The notes: generated from the letters alone by a model not told the origin. A stretch of 64,000 nt of DNA from Curvibacter sp. (GCA_020248905.1 JADCGR010000018.1:39944-103943); one strand, 5' to 3'. Counted from the first letter of the stretch, positions 54,398 to 63,450 are shown. A program made the numbers and translations.

Positions 54398-56092
54398 TCA
54401 AGCGGCCGCCGGTGCGGGCGCAGCTGTCTCGGTGTTGGCGAGCTGCTGCTCAATGATGGCTACGTGCATGTCGAAGGCCGGGAGCACCCAGGTCTGCAGG
54501 GCGTGGGCCGGAGCCTGCCAGTCGCAAGTTCGCGCCCCGATGCAGGCGCCCGCCCAGCCCAGCAGGGCCAGGGCGACCGCCTGCAGAAAGTCGTCGGCCA
54601 CCCAGTGGGGCAGATCAGCCCGGTAGGCCGCCGCCTGCGTCAGGCGTGCGCTCAGGCTGCGCAGGCCCGCAAAACGCGCGTTGACCGCCGTTGGGGGGTT
54701 GCCCGCTGCGTCGAGGCCATCGAACAGGGAGCCCAAGGCCTGGCCGCCATCGGGCAGGACCTTGCGGATCAGCAGGTCGACGGCCTGGATCTCGTTGGTT
54801 CCCTCGTAGATCATGGTGATGCGTGCATCGCGCACGATCTGCTCGATGCCCCATTCACGCACATAGCCATGGCCGCCAAAGACCTGCAGGCATTCGCTCG
54901 CGCCGAGGAAGCCCTGGCGCGTCCAGGCGGCCTTGAGCACGGGCGTGACCAGGCTGCACCAGCGTGACGCGCCCGCGCGTCGCGCGGGGTCCGGGTGGTG
55001 CTTGATCATGTCCAGTTCCATCGCCGTGCGGTAGGCCAGCAGGCGGCCACCATCCACCCACGCCTGCTGTGTCGTGAGGATGCGCTGGATGGCCGGGTGA
55101 TCTTGTATGAGGCTGGTCCCACGGGCGCCGGGCGCACGCATCTGGCGTCGCTCTGCCGCGTAGGCTCTCGCCTTCTGCCAGGCAGCGTCCAGCAGGGCGA
55201 TGCCTTGCAGGCCCACGTGCAGGCGCGCTGCATTCATCATCACGAACATGGCGCCCAGGCCCTTGCCGGCTTCGCCCACCAGCCAGCTGGTCGCATCCTC
55301 GAAGCGCAGCACACAGGTGGGGCTGCCGTGCAGGCCCATCTTTTCTTCAATGCGCTCGCAATACACGCCGTTGCGGGCGCCGTCGGGCAGGACCTTGGGG
55401 GCCAGGAACAGCGACAGGCCCTTGGGTCCGGGCGGGGCATCGGGCAGGCGCGCGAGCACCAGATGGACGATGTTGTCAGTCAGGTCGTGTTCGCCGCCCG
55501 AGATGAAGATCTTGCCGCCGCAGATGTGGTAGCTCCCGTCGGCCTGTGCCACGGCCTTGGTGCTCACCAGCCCCAGGTCGCTGCCGGCGTACGCCTCGGT
55601 CAGGCACATGGTAGCCAGCCATTCGCCACTGGCGATCTTGGTCAGGTAGCGCGCCTTCAGCGCCTCGCTACCGTGGTGCTTGAGGCATTCGTAGGCACCG
55701 TGCAGCAGGCCGGGTGCCATGGTCCAGCCGTGGTTGGCGGCGCTGAGCATTTCATAGAGCACCGCCTCCAGCACCGTGGGCAGGCCCTGACCACCGTCCT
55801 CGCTCTCGCAGGCCAGCGCGGGCCAGCCGGCTTGCCAGAAAGCCTGGTAGGCCGCACGAAAACCCGGTGGCATGGTGACGCGACCGGCCTCGAAACGGGC
55901 CCCCGTCTCGTCGCCGACGCGCTGGAGGGGGGCGATCTCGCGGGTCACGAAGCGGGCGGCCTGTCCGAGCACCTCCTGCATGATATCGCGGTCCACCTCA
56001 CCAAAAGCCGCGAGCGTCTGCAGCTGTTGCGGGGCCTGGAGTACCTCGAACAGCAGGTGGTTGATTTCGTCGAGGCGGGGCTGGTAGTTCAT
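54398..56092 (-). CDS. Acyl-CoA dehydrogenase (large, with C-terminal extension)
   Basis: FAD-dependent alpha,beta-dehydrogenation of an acyl-CoA. The 564-aa length fits the FadE-like/aryl branch with an extra C-terminal domain. Motifs: MCLTEAYAGSDLGLVSTKA (FAD/substrate loop), GEHDLTDNIVHLVLARL, KMGLHGSPTCVLRFE, FGGHGYVREWGIEQIVRDARI and MIYEGTNEIQ. In the operon it would desaturate a phenylpropanoyl-CoA (for example dihydro-hydroxycinnamoyl-CoA), as PhdB and CouM-type genes do elsewhere; that substrate is inferred. The ATG at 56092 follows the esterase gene by eight bases. Confidence 0.9.
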   Translation of the reverse strand: MNYQPRLDEINHLLFEVLQAPQQLQTLAAFGEVDRDIMQEVLGQAARFVTREIAPLQRVGDETGARFEAGRVTMPPGFRAAYQAFWQAGWPALACESEDGGQGLPTVLEAVLYEMLSAANHGWTMAPGLLHGAYECLKHHGSEALKARYLTKIASGEWLATMCLTEAYAGSDLGLVSTKAVAQADGSYHICGGKIFISGGEHDLTDNIVHLVLARLPDAPPGPKGLSLFLAPKVLPDGARNGVYCERIEEKMGLHGSPTCVLRFEDATSWLVGEAGKGLGAMFVMMNAARLHVGLQGIALLDAAWQKARAYAAERRQMRAPGARGTSLIQDHPAIQRILTTQQAWVDGGRLLAYRTAMELDMIKHHPDPARRAGASRWCSLVTPVLKAAWTRQGFLGASECLQVFGGHGYVREWGIEQIVRDARITMIYEGTNEIQAVDLLIRKVLPDGGQALGSLFDGLDAAGNPPTAVNARFAGLRSLSARLTQAAAYRADLPHWVADDFLQAVALALLGWAGACIGARTCDWQAPAHALQTWVLPAFDMHVAIIEQQLANTETAAPAPAAA

Positions 56093-56100
56093 GGCGTTCT

Positions 56101-57828
56101 TCACTGGCAGCTGAAATGGCGTGCGTCCTCGGTCGAGCCCTGTCCGCGGTAGCGTGCCACCGTCGGGTAAGCGCAAAGCGGACGGGTCCGGTCGGCGGAC
56201 CAGTCGGCGGGCAGTTCGGGGTTAGCGCCGCCCGGGTTGCCCGCGCCACGTACGCGGGCCGTGATGGCCTGCGGCGCGACACCCTCCTCAACCCAGCGCA
56301 CGAGCGGACCGAGGAGATCGAACTGATCGGCAGCGGGGCCGCCACTGCAATGGTTCATGCCGGGCACGGGAAAGTAGCGCGCGAAATCGGCAGCGCGCCC
56401 GCCCTGGCTCGCGTCCACGCGCTCGAGCCACTGGCGCGTGTCTTCGGCCGAGAAGACGGCGTCGCTGACGCCGTGGTAGATCACCATGCGGGCGCCCCGA
56501 TCGCGCAGGGCGCGCAGATTGTCGGGCCGTTCATGGCCGGGCGGTGACATCAGAGCCAGGCCCGATTCGCGGTAGGTGTCGGTGGTGGCGGCGATGGCGG
56601 GCAAGAGCGCGTCAATATCAACCGTCAACGGGCTGGCTGGCATGGGCGGCGCGGTGAAGACGGTGCTGACGGACAGCGGATTCAGGGCGACAGCATTGAT
56701 GAACTTCCATTGCGCCCAGTTGTTTCCCGAAATGCCGGGGTCGTACGGAAAGGCGCTGTAAATCGCTTGACCACTGGCGACCCGGCCGCCGGCGTGGACC
56801 TGCGCCAGCACGGATTTCTGTGCCGCCGTTAGGCAGCCGCCGTCACGTGCGCCGCTGCAGGTGGGAACGTCGCGCTCCACCTGGAACGCGGCCTGGCAGG
56901 CCTGTGTGGCCTGCACCATGCCGTCGGCCAGGCCGTCGAGCGCGTCGCAGCGCCCGAGGATGGCACGCGCCACGGCGTGGCGCTCTTGCGCCGTGAGGGC
57001 GCTGGCCAGGTCCGGAAGGTTGGCATTCGGGTTCAGGGGATGCTTGATGGTGGCACCTGGGGTGGCCAGCGGCGCCCAGCGTTGTGCACCCCAGAGCTGG
57101 GCCAGCGCGGCGTTGGGCAGGCGATAGCCCGGCGCGCCGATAAGGTAGCCGTCGTACGCTTGGGCGAGGCGGCTTGCGGCGACCAGGGCATGGCGGCCTC
57201 CGTTGGAGCAGCCACCAATGTAGGAGCGGTCTGGCCCCTTGCCATAGGCGCTGCGGATCAGCGCCTTGGCCATGGGCGTGAGCTTGGCCACGGCCTGGTA
57301 GCCGTAGTCCAGTCGGGCCTGGGGTTCGAGACCGAAGTAAGGCGTCTGCGCACCCGTGTGGCCGGCATCGGAGCTGATGACGGCAAAGCCCTGGGCCAGC
57401 GCGCCCGTGGTCGGGCCGCCACCCAGCGCGCCTTCGGCCGGGCGCACCGCGCCATCCAGGCCGCCATTGCCCTGGTAGTAAAAGCGGCCGTTCCAGTTTT
57501 GCGGCAGCCGCATTTCGAAGCCGATGGCGTAGTCACGGCCATCGCTGCCTTTGCGCTGGTGCATCTGGCCCTTCACCAGGCAGTGGGCGGCGATCGACGT
57601 GCCGCCTAGTTTCACGGCGCCATCCGCCACCATGGCCGCCGAAATGAGGGCGGTGTGCGCATGGCTAAAGCCTGCGCTCAGCGCTTCGCAGGCCGCAAGG
57701 GGCGCTGCACGGCTTGGGCCCAGGGTGGCCGGTGCGACCGGCGGGACGACCGGTGCGCTGGTGCAGGCGACGAGCAGCAGCGCAAGCGCCGGGACAAGGG
57801 GAACCACGCGCAGATCGTGCAGCTTCAT
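56101..57828 (-). CDS. Tannase/feruloyl esterase family lipoprotein
   Basis: An exported serine esterase of 575 aa. The N-terminus is a lipoprotein signal with the lipobox LVAC and Cys22, so it is membrane-anchored and faces the periplasm or surface. The tannase domain has the nucleophile Ser208 in GGCSNGGR, an Asp in HGVSDAVFS and a His in PGMNHCSGG, with paired cysteines nearby. Members split feruloyl, galloyl or other hydroxycinnamoyl esters. Here it could release the acids that the operon then activates. It follows the Bug gene after 102 bp, which contain a GCGGCGC/GCGCCGC hairpin (57898-57915). Confidence 0.9.
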   Translation of the reverse strand: MKLHDLRVVPLVPALALLLVACTSAPVVPPVAPATLGPSRAAPLAACEALSAGFSHAHTALISAAMVADGAVKLGGTSIAAHCLVKGQMHQRKGSDGRDYAIGFEMRLPQNWNGRFYYQGNGGLDGAVRPAEGALGGGPTTGALAQGFAVISSDAGHTGAQTPYFGLEPQARLDYGYQAVAKLTPMAKALIRSAYGKGPDRSYIGGCSNGGRHALVAASRLAQAYDGYLIGAPGYRLPNAALAQLWGAQRWAPLATPGATIKHPLNPNANLPDLASALTAQERHAVARAILGRCDALDGLADGMVQATQACQAAFQVERDVPTCSGARDGGCLTAAQKSVLAQVHAGGRVASGQAIYSAFPYDPGISGNNWAQWKFINAVALNPLSVSTVFTAPPMPASPLTVDIDALLPAIAATTDTYRESGLALMSPPGHERPDNLRALRDRGARMVIYHGVSDAVFSAEDTRQWLERVDASQGGRAADFARYFPVPGMNHCSGGPAADQFDLLGPLVRWVEEGVAPQAITARVRGAGNPGGANPELPADWSADRTRPLCAYPTVARYRGQGSTEDARHFSCQ

Positions 57829-57930
57829 GGGAAAAGGTCAGGGGAGGGAAGCGGCCCCCAGCAGCCGGTGGCCGGCAGGGGGCGATGCATCGTCAAAGCG
57901 GCGCATGGGCGCCGCAGGACCGCTTAGGTA

Positions 57931-58920
57931 TCAGGACTCGGCGGTGAAGCCGATGCGGCGCACGAAGGGGCCCCACAGGTCGGCATCAGCCTTGACGGTG
58001 CGCGCGAAGTCCTCGGGGCTGGGCGAGCCAACCGCCTCCAGACCCAGGGGCGCTCCGAAGTCGATTACATCCTTATGGGCCAGGGCGGTGCGCACCGCAG
58101 CATTGGCGCGCTGCGCGACGGCTGCCGGTGTGCGGGGCGGCATGAACAGGCCATACCACTCGCGCATATTGAGTTCGCCAAAGCCCTGCTCGACGTAGGT
58201 CGCCACATCGGGCGCAAAACGCGAGCGCTGGGTGCCGGTGACGGCCAGGAGGCGCAAACGGCCGGACGAAATATGGGGCAGGTAGTCGCCCAGGGGCGAG
58301 GAGAACGAGGCAATCTGGCCGCCCAGCAGCTCCTGGATTCCGGGGCCCGAGCCGCGGTAGGGAATCTGCTTCATGGCCACACCCGAGGCTTTCTCAAGCA
58401 GTGCAGCGACCAGGTGGGGCATGGAGCCAGCCCCCGGCGTGCCGTAGTTGGCCAGGGTCGGGTTGACCTTGGCCCACTCCAGGTAGTCCTTGAGGTTCTT
58501 GACCGCAGCTGGCACCAGCGGGCCGACGCCAAAGCCATGCGGGGTGTACAGCGCGGTGCTGATGGGCGTGACGTCGTCCAGCTTGTAGGGCAGCTTGGGA
58601 TAGGTGTGGGGGTAAATGATGATCATCGACGCCGGGGTGAGCAGCATGGTGGATCCGTCGGCCGGACTGTCACGCAGCGTGGTCACGCCGATCTGGCCGC
58701 CGGCGCCGGGTTTGTTCTCGACGATCACGTTGGCGGCGTAGTTGCCACGCAGCTTCTCGGCCAGGCGTCGGCCGAAGGCATCGGTCGTACCGCCTGGCGG
58801 GAAGCCGACGATGATGCGCAGCGTGTCCGGCGTGGTGGCTTGTGCGCGCACGGCCAGCGGCAGCGCCAGGCTGGCGCCGGCTGCGGCAAGGGTCTTGAGG
58901 GTCTGGCGGCGGGTACTCAT
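57931..58920 (-). CDS. Bug/TctC-type solute-binding protein of the catabolic operon
   Basis: Periplasmic binding protein, 329 aa, with MSTRRQTLKTLAAAGASLALPLAVRAQ, a twin-arginine-like export signal. Motifs: IIVGFPPGGTTDAFGRRLAE, VIVENKPGAGGQIG, QIPYRGSGPGIQELLGG. Its position between SDR and esterase genes suggests an aromatic acid or ester-derived ligand; no membrane permease is in the operon. Confidence 0.9.
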   Translation of the reverse strand: MSTRRQTLKTLAAAGASLALPLAVRAQATTPDTLRIIVGFPPGGTTDAFGRRLAEKLRGNYAANVIVENKPGAGGQIGVTTLRDSPADGSTMLLTPASMIIIYPHTYPKLPYKLDDVTPISTALYTPHGFGVGPLVPAAVKNLKDYLEWAKVNPTLANYGTPGAGSMPHLVAALLEKASGVAMKQIPYRGSGPGIQELLGGQIASFSSPLGDYLPHISSGRLRLLAVTGTQRSRFAPDVATYVEQGFGELNMREWYGLFMPPRTPAAVAQRANAAVRTALAHKDVIDFGAPLGLEAVGSPSPEDFARTVKADADLWGPFVRRIGFTAES

Positions 58921-58982
58921 GCTGGTCTCCTTTTCAGAAAAATGTGGGTCGCAAAAGCGTAGGGGGGGTCCAGGTCTCGGGT

Positions 58983-59768
58983 TCAGCGCGGCGCCATGCG
59001 CAAGGCGCCGTCCAGACGGATCACCTCGCCATTGAGGTGGCCGTTGACAACGATATGACAGGCAAGCTGCGCGAACTCGTCGGGTTTTCCCAGCCTCGGC
59101 GGGAAAGGAATAGAGGCCGCGAGCGACTGCTGCACGGCCTCGGGAAGTTCCTTCATCAATGGCGTGGCAAACAGCCCGGGTGCCACGGTGCTGACGCGAA
59201 TGCCGTGCTGCGCTAGGTCGCGCGCCATAGGCAGGGTCATGCCAACGAGGCCGCCCTTGCTGGCGCTATAAGCCTGCTGACCGACCTGGCCGTCGAAGGC
59301 CGCGACAGATGCGGTGAACACCATCACGCCGCGTTCGCCGCCGTCCAGCGGTGCCAGCTTGACGCAGGCGGCGCAGAACAGTCGGCTGATGTTGTAGCTG
59401 CCGATGAGGTTGACATTGACCACCCGCGCAAAATCTTCCAGCGGTGCGGGCTGGCCATCCTTGCCGACGATGCGCTTGGCCGTGCCGACGCCAGCGATGT
59501 TCATCAGGATGCGGGCGGGACCGTGCGCTGCGGCGGCCCTGGCCAGGGCAGCGTTGACGCTGTCGGTGCTGGTGATGTCGCAGGCGCATGCCACGGCGCT
59601 GCCCGCGCCGTGCTGCACGCTGATATCGGCCGCCACCTTTTCGGCGAGCGTGGCGTTGACGTCAAGCACGGCCACTTTCGCGCCCAGACGGGCCAGCTCG
59701 CGCGCCGTGGCTTCACCCAGGCCTGAGGCACCCCCGGTGACCAGTGCAGCTTGTCCGTGGATCTGCAT
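58983..59768 (-). CDS. SDR dehydrogenase, 3-hydroxyacyl-CoA dehydrogenase (HSD10) type
   Basis: NAD(P)-dependent short-chain dehydrogenase, 261 aa. The cofactor loop is TGGASGLGEATAREL near residues 10-24 and the active site Tyr167-x-x-x-Lys171 lies in QAYSASKGG. The insert-rich pattern around GVMVFTASVAAFDGQVGQ is that of type II 3-hydroxyacyl-CoA dehydrogenases. In the operon it would oxidise the beta-hydroxy intermediate to the beta-keto thioester. It starts three bases after the ligase stop. Confidence 0.9.
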   Translation of the reverse strand: MQIHGQAALVTGGASGLGEATARELARLGAKVAVLDVNATLAEKVAADISVQHGAGSAVACACDITSTDSVNAALARAAAAHGPARILMNIAGVGTAKRIVGKDGQPAPLEDFARVVNVNLIGSYNISRLFCAACVKLAPLDGGERGVMVFTASVAAFDGQVGQQAYSASKGGLVGMTLPMARDLAQHGIRVSTVAPGLFATPLMKELPEAVQQSLAASIPFPPRLGKPDEFAQLACHIVVNGHLNGEVIRLDGALRMAPR

Positions 59769-59771
59769 GGG

Positions 59772-61667
59772 CTACTCCGGTTGGGTCATGTGTGGCGCGC
59801 TGCCATCGTGCAGTGCGTCCACCAGTGCTGCGCGATGCTTGAGCACGGCGCGCTGGTTGATCGAACCCTTGTCGGTCAGCTCCCCCTTGTCGATCGAGGG
59901 TGGCTCGGTCAGGATTAGCGCGCGGGCGATGCGGTTGGCGCTGCCGGTGCTCTGCGCCGCCAGGCGGTTGAGCAGGTCCTGCAGCCAGGCGCGCACGGGC
60001 GCGCTGGCCACCACCGCAGCCAGGGGCGCATCGGCCGCCAGGGCGCCCAGTTCGCGCAGTCGTGGTGTGGGCACCAGAAGGGCGCCGACCTCCTTGAGGT
60101 TCAGGCCCGTGAGCACGGCGTCCTGCACATAGGGGGCGCCGGCGGCGATGATCTTTGCGCGCAGCGGGCCCACACTCACGAAGGTGCCGGTGGCAAGCTT
60201 GAAGTCCTCAGCGATGCGGCCGTCAAAGCGCAGGCCGTGGTGGATGTCGGAGGGATCGATCCATTGCACGGCGTCGCCGGTGCAGAAAAAGCTTTCTTCG
60301 TCGAAGACCTCGCGCGTCGCCTCCTCGTTGCGCCAGTAGCCCGGCGTGATGTTTGGGCCGCGGTAGCGGATCTCGGTCTTGTCGCCCATGGGTACCAGCT
60401 TTAGCTCCAAGCCCGCGCACGGCAGGCCCAGGTCGCCGGACTTGCTGTGTGGCGTGGTGACAAACAGACCGAAGGGGCTGGACTCGGTCATGCCCAGGCC
60501 TGCGGTCATGACCACGCGTTCGCCATACTCGCGCTCGCAGCTCTTGTACAGGCTGTCCCAGATGGGCTGGGCCAGCGCCGCACCCGCGTAAAAGAGCTGG
60601 CGCACGCGTGAGAGGAAGTTGCGGCGCAGCGCGTCGTCGGTCTTCATGGCCGCTGCGATGGCCTCGTAGCCGATCGGCACGTTGAAGTACCACGTAGGCG
60701 CGATCTCGCGCAGGTTGCGCAGGGTTTCACTGATCAGCGCCGCAGTGGGCTTGCCGTCGTCAATGTACAGCGTACCGCCGTTGTAGACCACCATGAAGAA
60801 GTCGTGGTTGCCCCCAGCGGTGTGATTCCACGGCATCCAGTCAACCAGCACCAGCGGCGGCTCGCCGATATTCGGCATGGACTGCAGCATCTGCTGCTGG
60901 TTGGAGCAGATCATGCGCTGCGTGTTGATGACGGCCTTGGGCAGCTTGGTAGAGCCGCTGGTGAACAGGAACTTGACGATGGTGTCGGGGCCGGTTGAGC
61001 GCATCGCAGCCTCGACGGCGGGCGTGGGCTGCATGCGCAGGAAGCTCTCCAGCGTGCTGAAGGTATGCGGGGAGGTCTGCGCGGCGGCTGCGGCCTTGGC
61101 CTCGTCCTGCAGTAGCACTTCGCAGCTCTCGGGCACCGTGGCCCGGATGGCACTGCCGTACAGGCTCCAGTCGCTCGCGTAGACCAGGCCGGGTGTGAGC
61201 GTGTCCAGCACATGGCGCAGCTTGTCGTAGTCCTTGCTCACCAGCGAGTAGGCCGGCGACACGGCGCAGAACGGAACGCCCACATAGGTTGCGCCCAGCG
61301 CGAGCATGGCGTGCTCCAGACTGTTTTCCGACAGTATGGCCAGCGGGCGCTCGGCCGAGAGGCCCCGCTCCAGCAGCGCCTGGCCGATGCTGCGGGCCGC
61401 TGCCAGCGCCTGCGCGAAGCTCAGGTGCTGCCACTGTCCACGCGGCAGGCCGTTCGCGTCTGGTGCGCGGCGCGCGTAGAGCGTCTGGTCTGGCACCACG
61501 CCGGCCCAGTGAATCAGGCGGTCGGTAATGCGCTGCGGGTAAGGGCCCAGGGCCTGGTCGGCCTCCAGGTAGGTGATGCCCGAACCGTCGGCGGCATCGC
61601 GCCGCCGCGCCCGGGTGACGCCGAAGGTGAAGGGGCGAAAGCGGGCGCCTGTCGTCGATGCGCTCAT
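59772..61667 (-). CDS. fcs: Feruloyl-CoA synthase-type acyl-CoA ligase
   Basis: ATP-dependent ligase that forms CoA thioesters of hydroxycinnamic acids. The 631-aa protein has the AMP-binding motif FTSGSTKLPKAVINTQRM, DWMPWNHTAGGNHDF and GLGMTESSPFG, which match feruloyl-CoA synthases more than general fatty-acid ligases. The N-terminal YLEADQALGPYPQRITDRL is also typical. The ATG at 61667 is preceded by GAGAGGG; a TTG at 61685 would overlap the hydratase stop. Exact substrate is inferred from family and context. Confidence 0.88.
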   Translation of the reverse strand: MSASTTGARFRPFTFGVTRARRRDAADGSGITYLEADQALGPYPQRITDRLIHWAGVVPDQTLYARRAPDANGLPRGQWQHLSFAQALAAARSIGQALLERGLSAERPLAILSENSLEHAMLALGATYVGVPFCAVSPAYSLVSKDYDKLRHVLDTLTPGLVYASDWSLYGSAIRATVPESCEVLLQDEAKAAAAAQTSPHTFSTLESFLRMQPTPAVEAAMRSTGPDTIVKFLFTSGSTKLPKAVINTQRMICSNQQQMLQSMPNIGEPPLVLVDWMPWNHTAGGNHDFFMVVYNGGTLYIDDGKPTAALISETLRNLREIAPTWYFNVPIGYEAIAAAMKTDDALRRNFLSRVRQLFYAGAALAQPIWDSLYKSCEREYGERVVMTAGLGMTESSPFGLFVTTPHSKSGDLGLPCAGLELKLVPMGDKTEIRYRGPNITPGYWRNEEATREVFDEESFFCTGDAVQWIDPSDIHHGLRFDGRIAEDFKLATGTFVSVGPLRAKIIAAGAPYVQDAVLTGLNLKEVGALLVPTPRLRELGALAADAPLAAVVASAPVRAWLQDLLNRLAAQSTGSANRIARALILTEPPSIDKGELTDKGSINQRAVLKHRAALVDALHDGSAPHMTQPE

Positions 61668-61681
61668 GGTCCGGTGCCCTC

Positions 61682-62476
61682 TCAATCCGCCTTGACCTTG
61701 GGGCCGGTGCCGTCCAGGAAGGCGCGCACCCGGGCCTTGGCCTCGGGCGCAGACTGGGCGATGGCGGCCAGCATGGCCTCGGTGAGAAATCCGTGATCAG
61801 CCGGTTGCTCGGCAATCCGGGGTAGACCGTGCATGAGGGCGTAATTGGTCATCGGCGCGTTCTGCGCAATGCGTTCGGCCAGCTCGATGGCCTTCGCGAG
61901 GGACTGACCGGGCGGCACAAGATACTGGGCCATGCCGATGGAGACACTTTCCGCGGCCTTGTAGACGCGGCCGGTGAGCATCATGTCGAGCATGCGGTGC
62001 GCGCCGATCAGCTTGGGGATACGCACCGAGCCGCCGCCCCCCACGAAGATGCCGCGCGAGCCTTCAGGCAGGGCGAAGAAGGTGGTCTCGTCGGCCACGC
62101 GCAGGTGGCACGCGCTAGCCAGTTCCAGGCCGCCGCCCACGACCGCGCCATGCAGCGCAGCGACGATGGGTACCCGGCCGAACTCGATGGCTGTGAGGAT
62201 ATGGTGCCAGGAGCGGGAATGGTGCAGGCCCTGCACGGCGTCGCGCTCCTTGAGTTCCGACAGGTCCAGGCCGGCACAGAAGTGATCGCCCTCGCCGTCG
62301 ATCACCACGGCACGCGTGCTCTCGGGCAGCTCGTCAAAGCGACGGGCGATGGCGGCCATCAACCCGTCGCTGATGGCATTGCGCTTCTTGGGGCGACACA
62401 GGCGCACAATTGAAATGGCGCCCCGGTGCTCGACGGAGACTTCCTCGAGGCAGGGCGTGGCGTAGGGAGCTGGCAT
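61682..62476 (-). CDS. Enoyl-CoA hydratase/crotonase family protein
   Basis: A 264-aa crotonase. The oxyanion-hole segments HFCAGLDLSEL and GAVVGGGLELASACHLR are present. Both catalytic glutamates of true hydratases are conserved: the Glu of GGGLELA and the Glu of FALPEGSRG. It is thus probably a hydratase acting on cinnamoyl-CoA-type substrates. The ATG at 62476 gives MPAPYATPCLEEVSV; the open frame continues upstream through the promoter region. First gene of the minus-strand operon. Confidence 0.88.
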   Translation of the reverse strand: MPAPYATPCLEEVSVEHRGAISIVRLCRPKKRNAISDGLMAAIARRFDELPESTRAVVIDGEGDHFCAGLDLSELKERDAVQGLHHSRSWHHILTAIEFGRVPIVAALHGAVVGGGLELASACHLRVADETTFFALPEGSRGIFVGGGGSVRIPKLIGAHRMLDMMLTGRVYKAAESVSIGMAQYLVPPGQSLAKAIELAERIAQNAPMTNYALMHGLPRIAEQPADHGFLTEAMLAAIAQSAPEAKARVRAFLDGTGPKVKAD

Positions 62477-62506
62477 GTTCAAGTCTTGTTCAAACGGCGG
62501 ACAATT

Positions 62507-62521
62507 GTTATATTGAATAAC
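62507..62521. promoter_or_regulatory. Candidate MarR operator between divergent catabolic promoters
   Basis: GTTAT-ATTGA-ATAAC is a perfect 5-bp palindrome in an AT-rich island (about 62500-62535) in otherwise GC-rich DNA. It lies 31 bp from the hydratase start and 65 bp from the amidohydrolase start, between the divergent genes. Size and AT content suit a MarR dimer site that could control both directions. Inferred from symmetry and position. Confidence 0.5.
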
Positions 62522-62586
62522 TAAATAAATATTTCTGCAATCCCCGGCGGGGTGCTCCGCCACTCAGTGTTTACCCGAGGTATCCC

Positions 62587-63450
62587 ATGAACCACCGTGA
62601 TCTCATCGCCATCGACATACACACGCACGCTGAAGTCAGCTGCTGGAACCCGTTTGACAATTACGGCGAGGAATACGACCGGGCGGCGGACAAATACTTC
62701 CGCTCCAACCGGCGCCCGACCATTGCGGAGACGGTGGCCTACTATCGGGAACGCAAGATTGGCCTGGTGATGTTCACGGTCGACAGCGAGGCCCAGCTGG
62801 GCCGCCGCCGCATCCCAAACGAGGAAATCGCCGAAGCTGCCAAGGCCAACAGCGACATGATGATGGCGTTTGGCAGCATCGACCCGCACAAGGGCAAGAT
62901 GGGCGCACGCGAGGCCCGGCGCCTTATTGCCGAGCACGGCGTCAGGGGCTTCAAGTTCCACCCGACTGTGCAGGGCTACCACCCCTACGACAAGATGGCC
63001 TGGCCGATCTACGAGGTGATCGCCGAGCACAAGCTGCCGGCCATCTTTCACACCGGCCACAGCGGAATTGGCAGCGGCATGCGCTGCGGCGGCGGCCTTC
63101 GCCTGGAGTACAGCAACCCGATCCACCTGGATGACGTGGCGATCGATTTCCCGGACATGCAGATCGTGATGGCGCACCCGAGCTGGCCCTGGCAGGACGA
63201 GGCGCTCAGCGTGGCCATGCACAAGCCCAATGTCTGGATCGACCTCTCGGGGTGGAGCCCCAAGTACTTCCCCAAGCAGCTGGTGCAGTACGCGAACACC
63301 CTGCTCAAGGACCGCATGCTCTTCGGCTCCGACTATCCCCTCATCACCCCGGAGCGCTGGATGAAGGATTTCGAGGAAGCCGGCTTCAAGCCCGAGGTCA
63401 TGCCCGGCATCCTCAAGGACAATGCAGTGCGGCTGCTCGGACTGAGCTGA
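62587..63450 (+). CDS. Amidohydrolase_2 family hydrolase, candidate beta-ketoacyl-CoA (retro-Claisen) hydrolase
   Basis: A metal-dependent hydrolase of 287 aa with the Amidohydrolase_2 fold: His12 and His14 (DIHTHAE), a His in GFKFHPTVQGYHP, HTGHSG, AHPSWPW and the Asp of GSDYPLITP. Members of this family in Rhodococcus (CouO) and Corynebacterium (PhdC) hydrolyse 4-hydroxyphenyl-beta-ketoacyl-CoA to 4-hydroxybenzoate-type acids. The divergent partner genes match that pathway, so the same role is likely but unproven. GAGG lies upstream of the ATG. Confidence 0.85.
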   Translation: MNHRDLIAIDIHTHAEVSCWNPFDNYGEEYDRAADKYFRSNRRPTIAETVAYYRERKIGLVMFTVDSEAQLGRRRIPNEEIAEAAKANSDMMMAFGSIDPHKGKMGAREARRLIAEHGVRGFKFHPTVQGYHPYDKMAWPIYEVIAEHKLPAIFHTGHSGIGSGMRCGGGLRLEYSNPIHLDDVAIDFPDMQIVMAHPSWPWQDEALSVAMHKPNVWIDLSGWSPKYFPKQLVQYANTLLKDRMLFGSDYPLITPERWMKDFEEAGFKPEVMPGILKDNAVRLLGLS

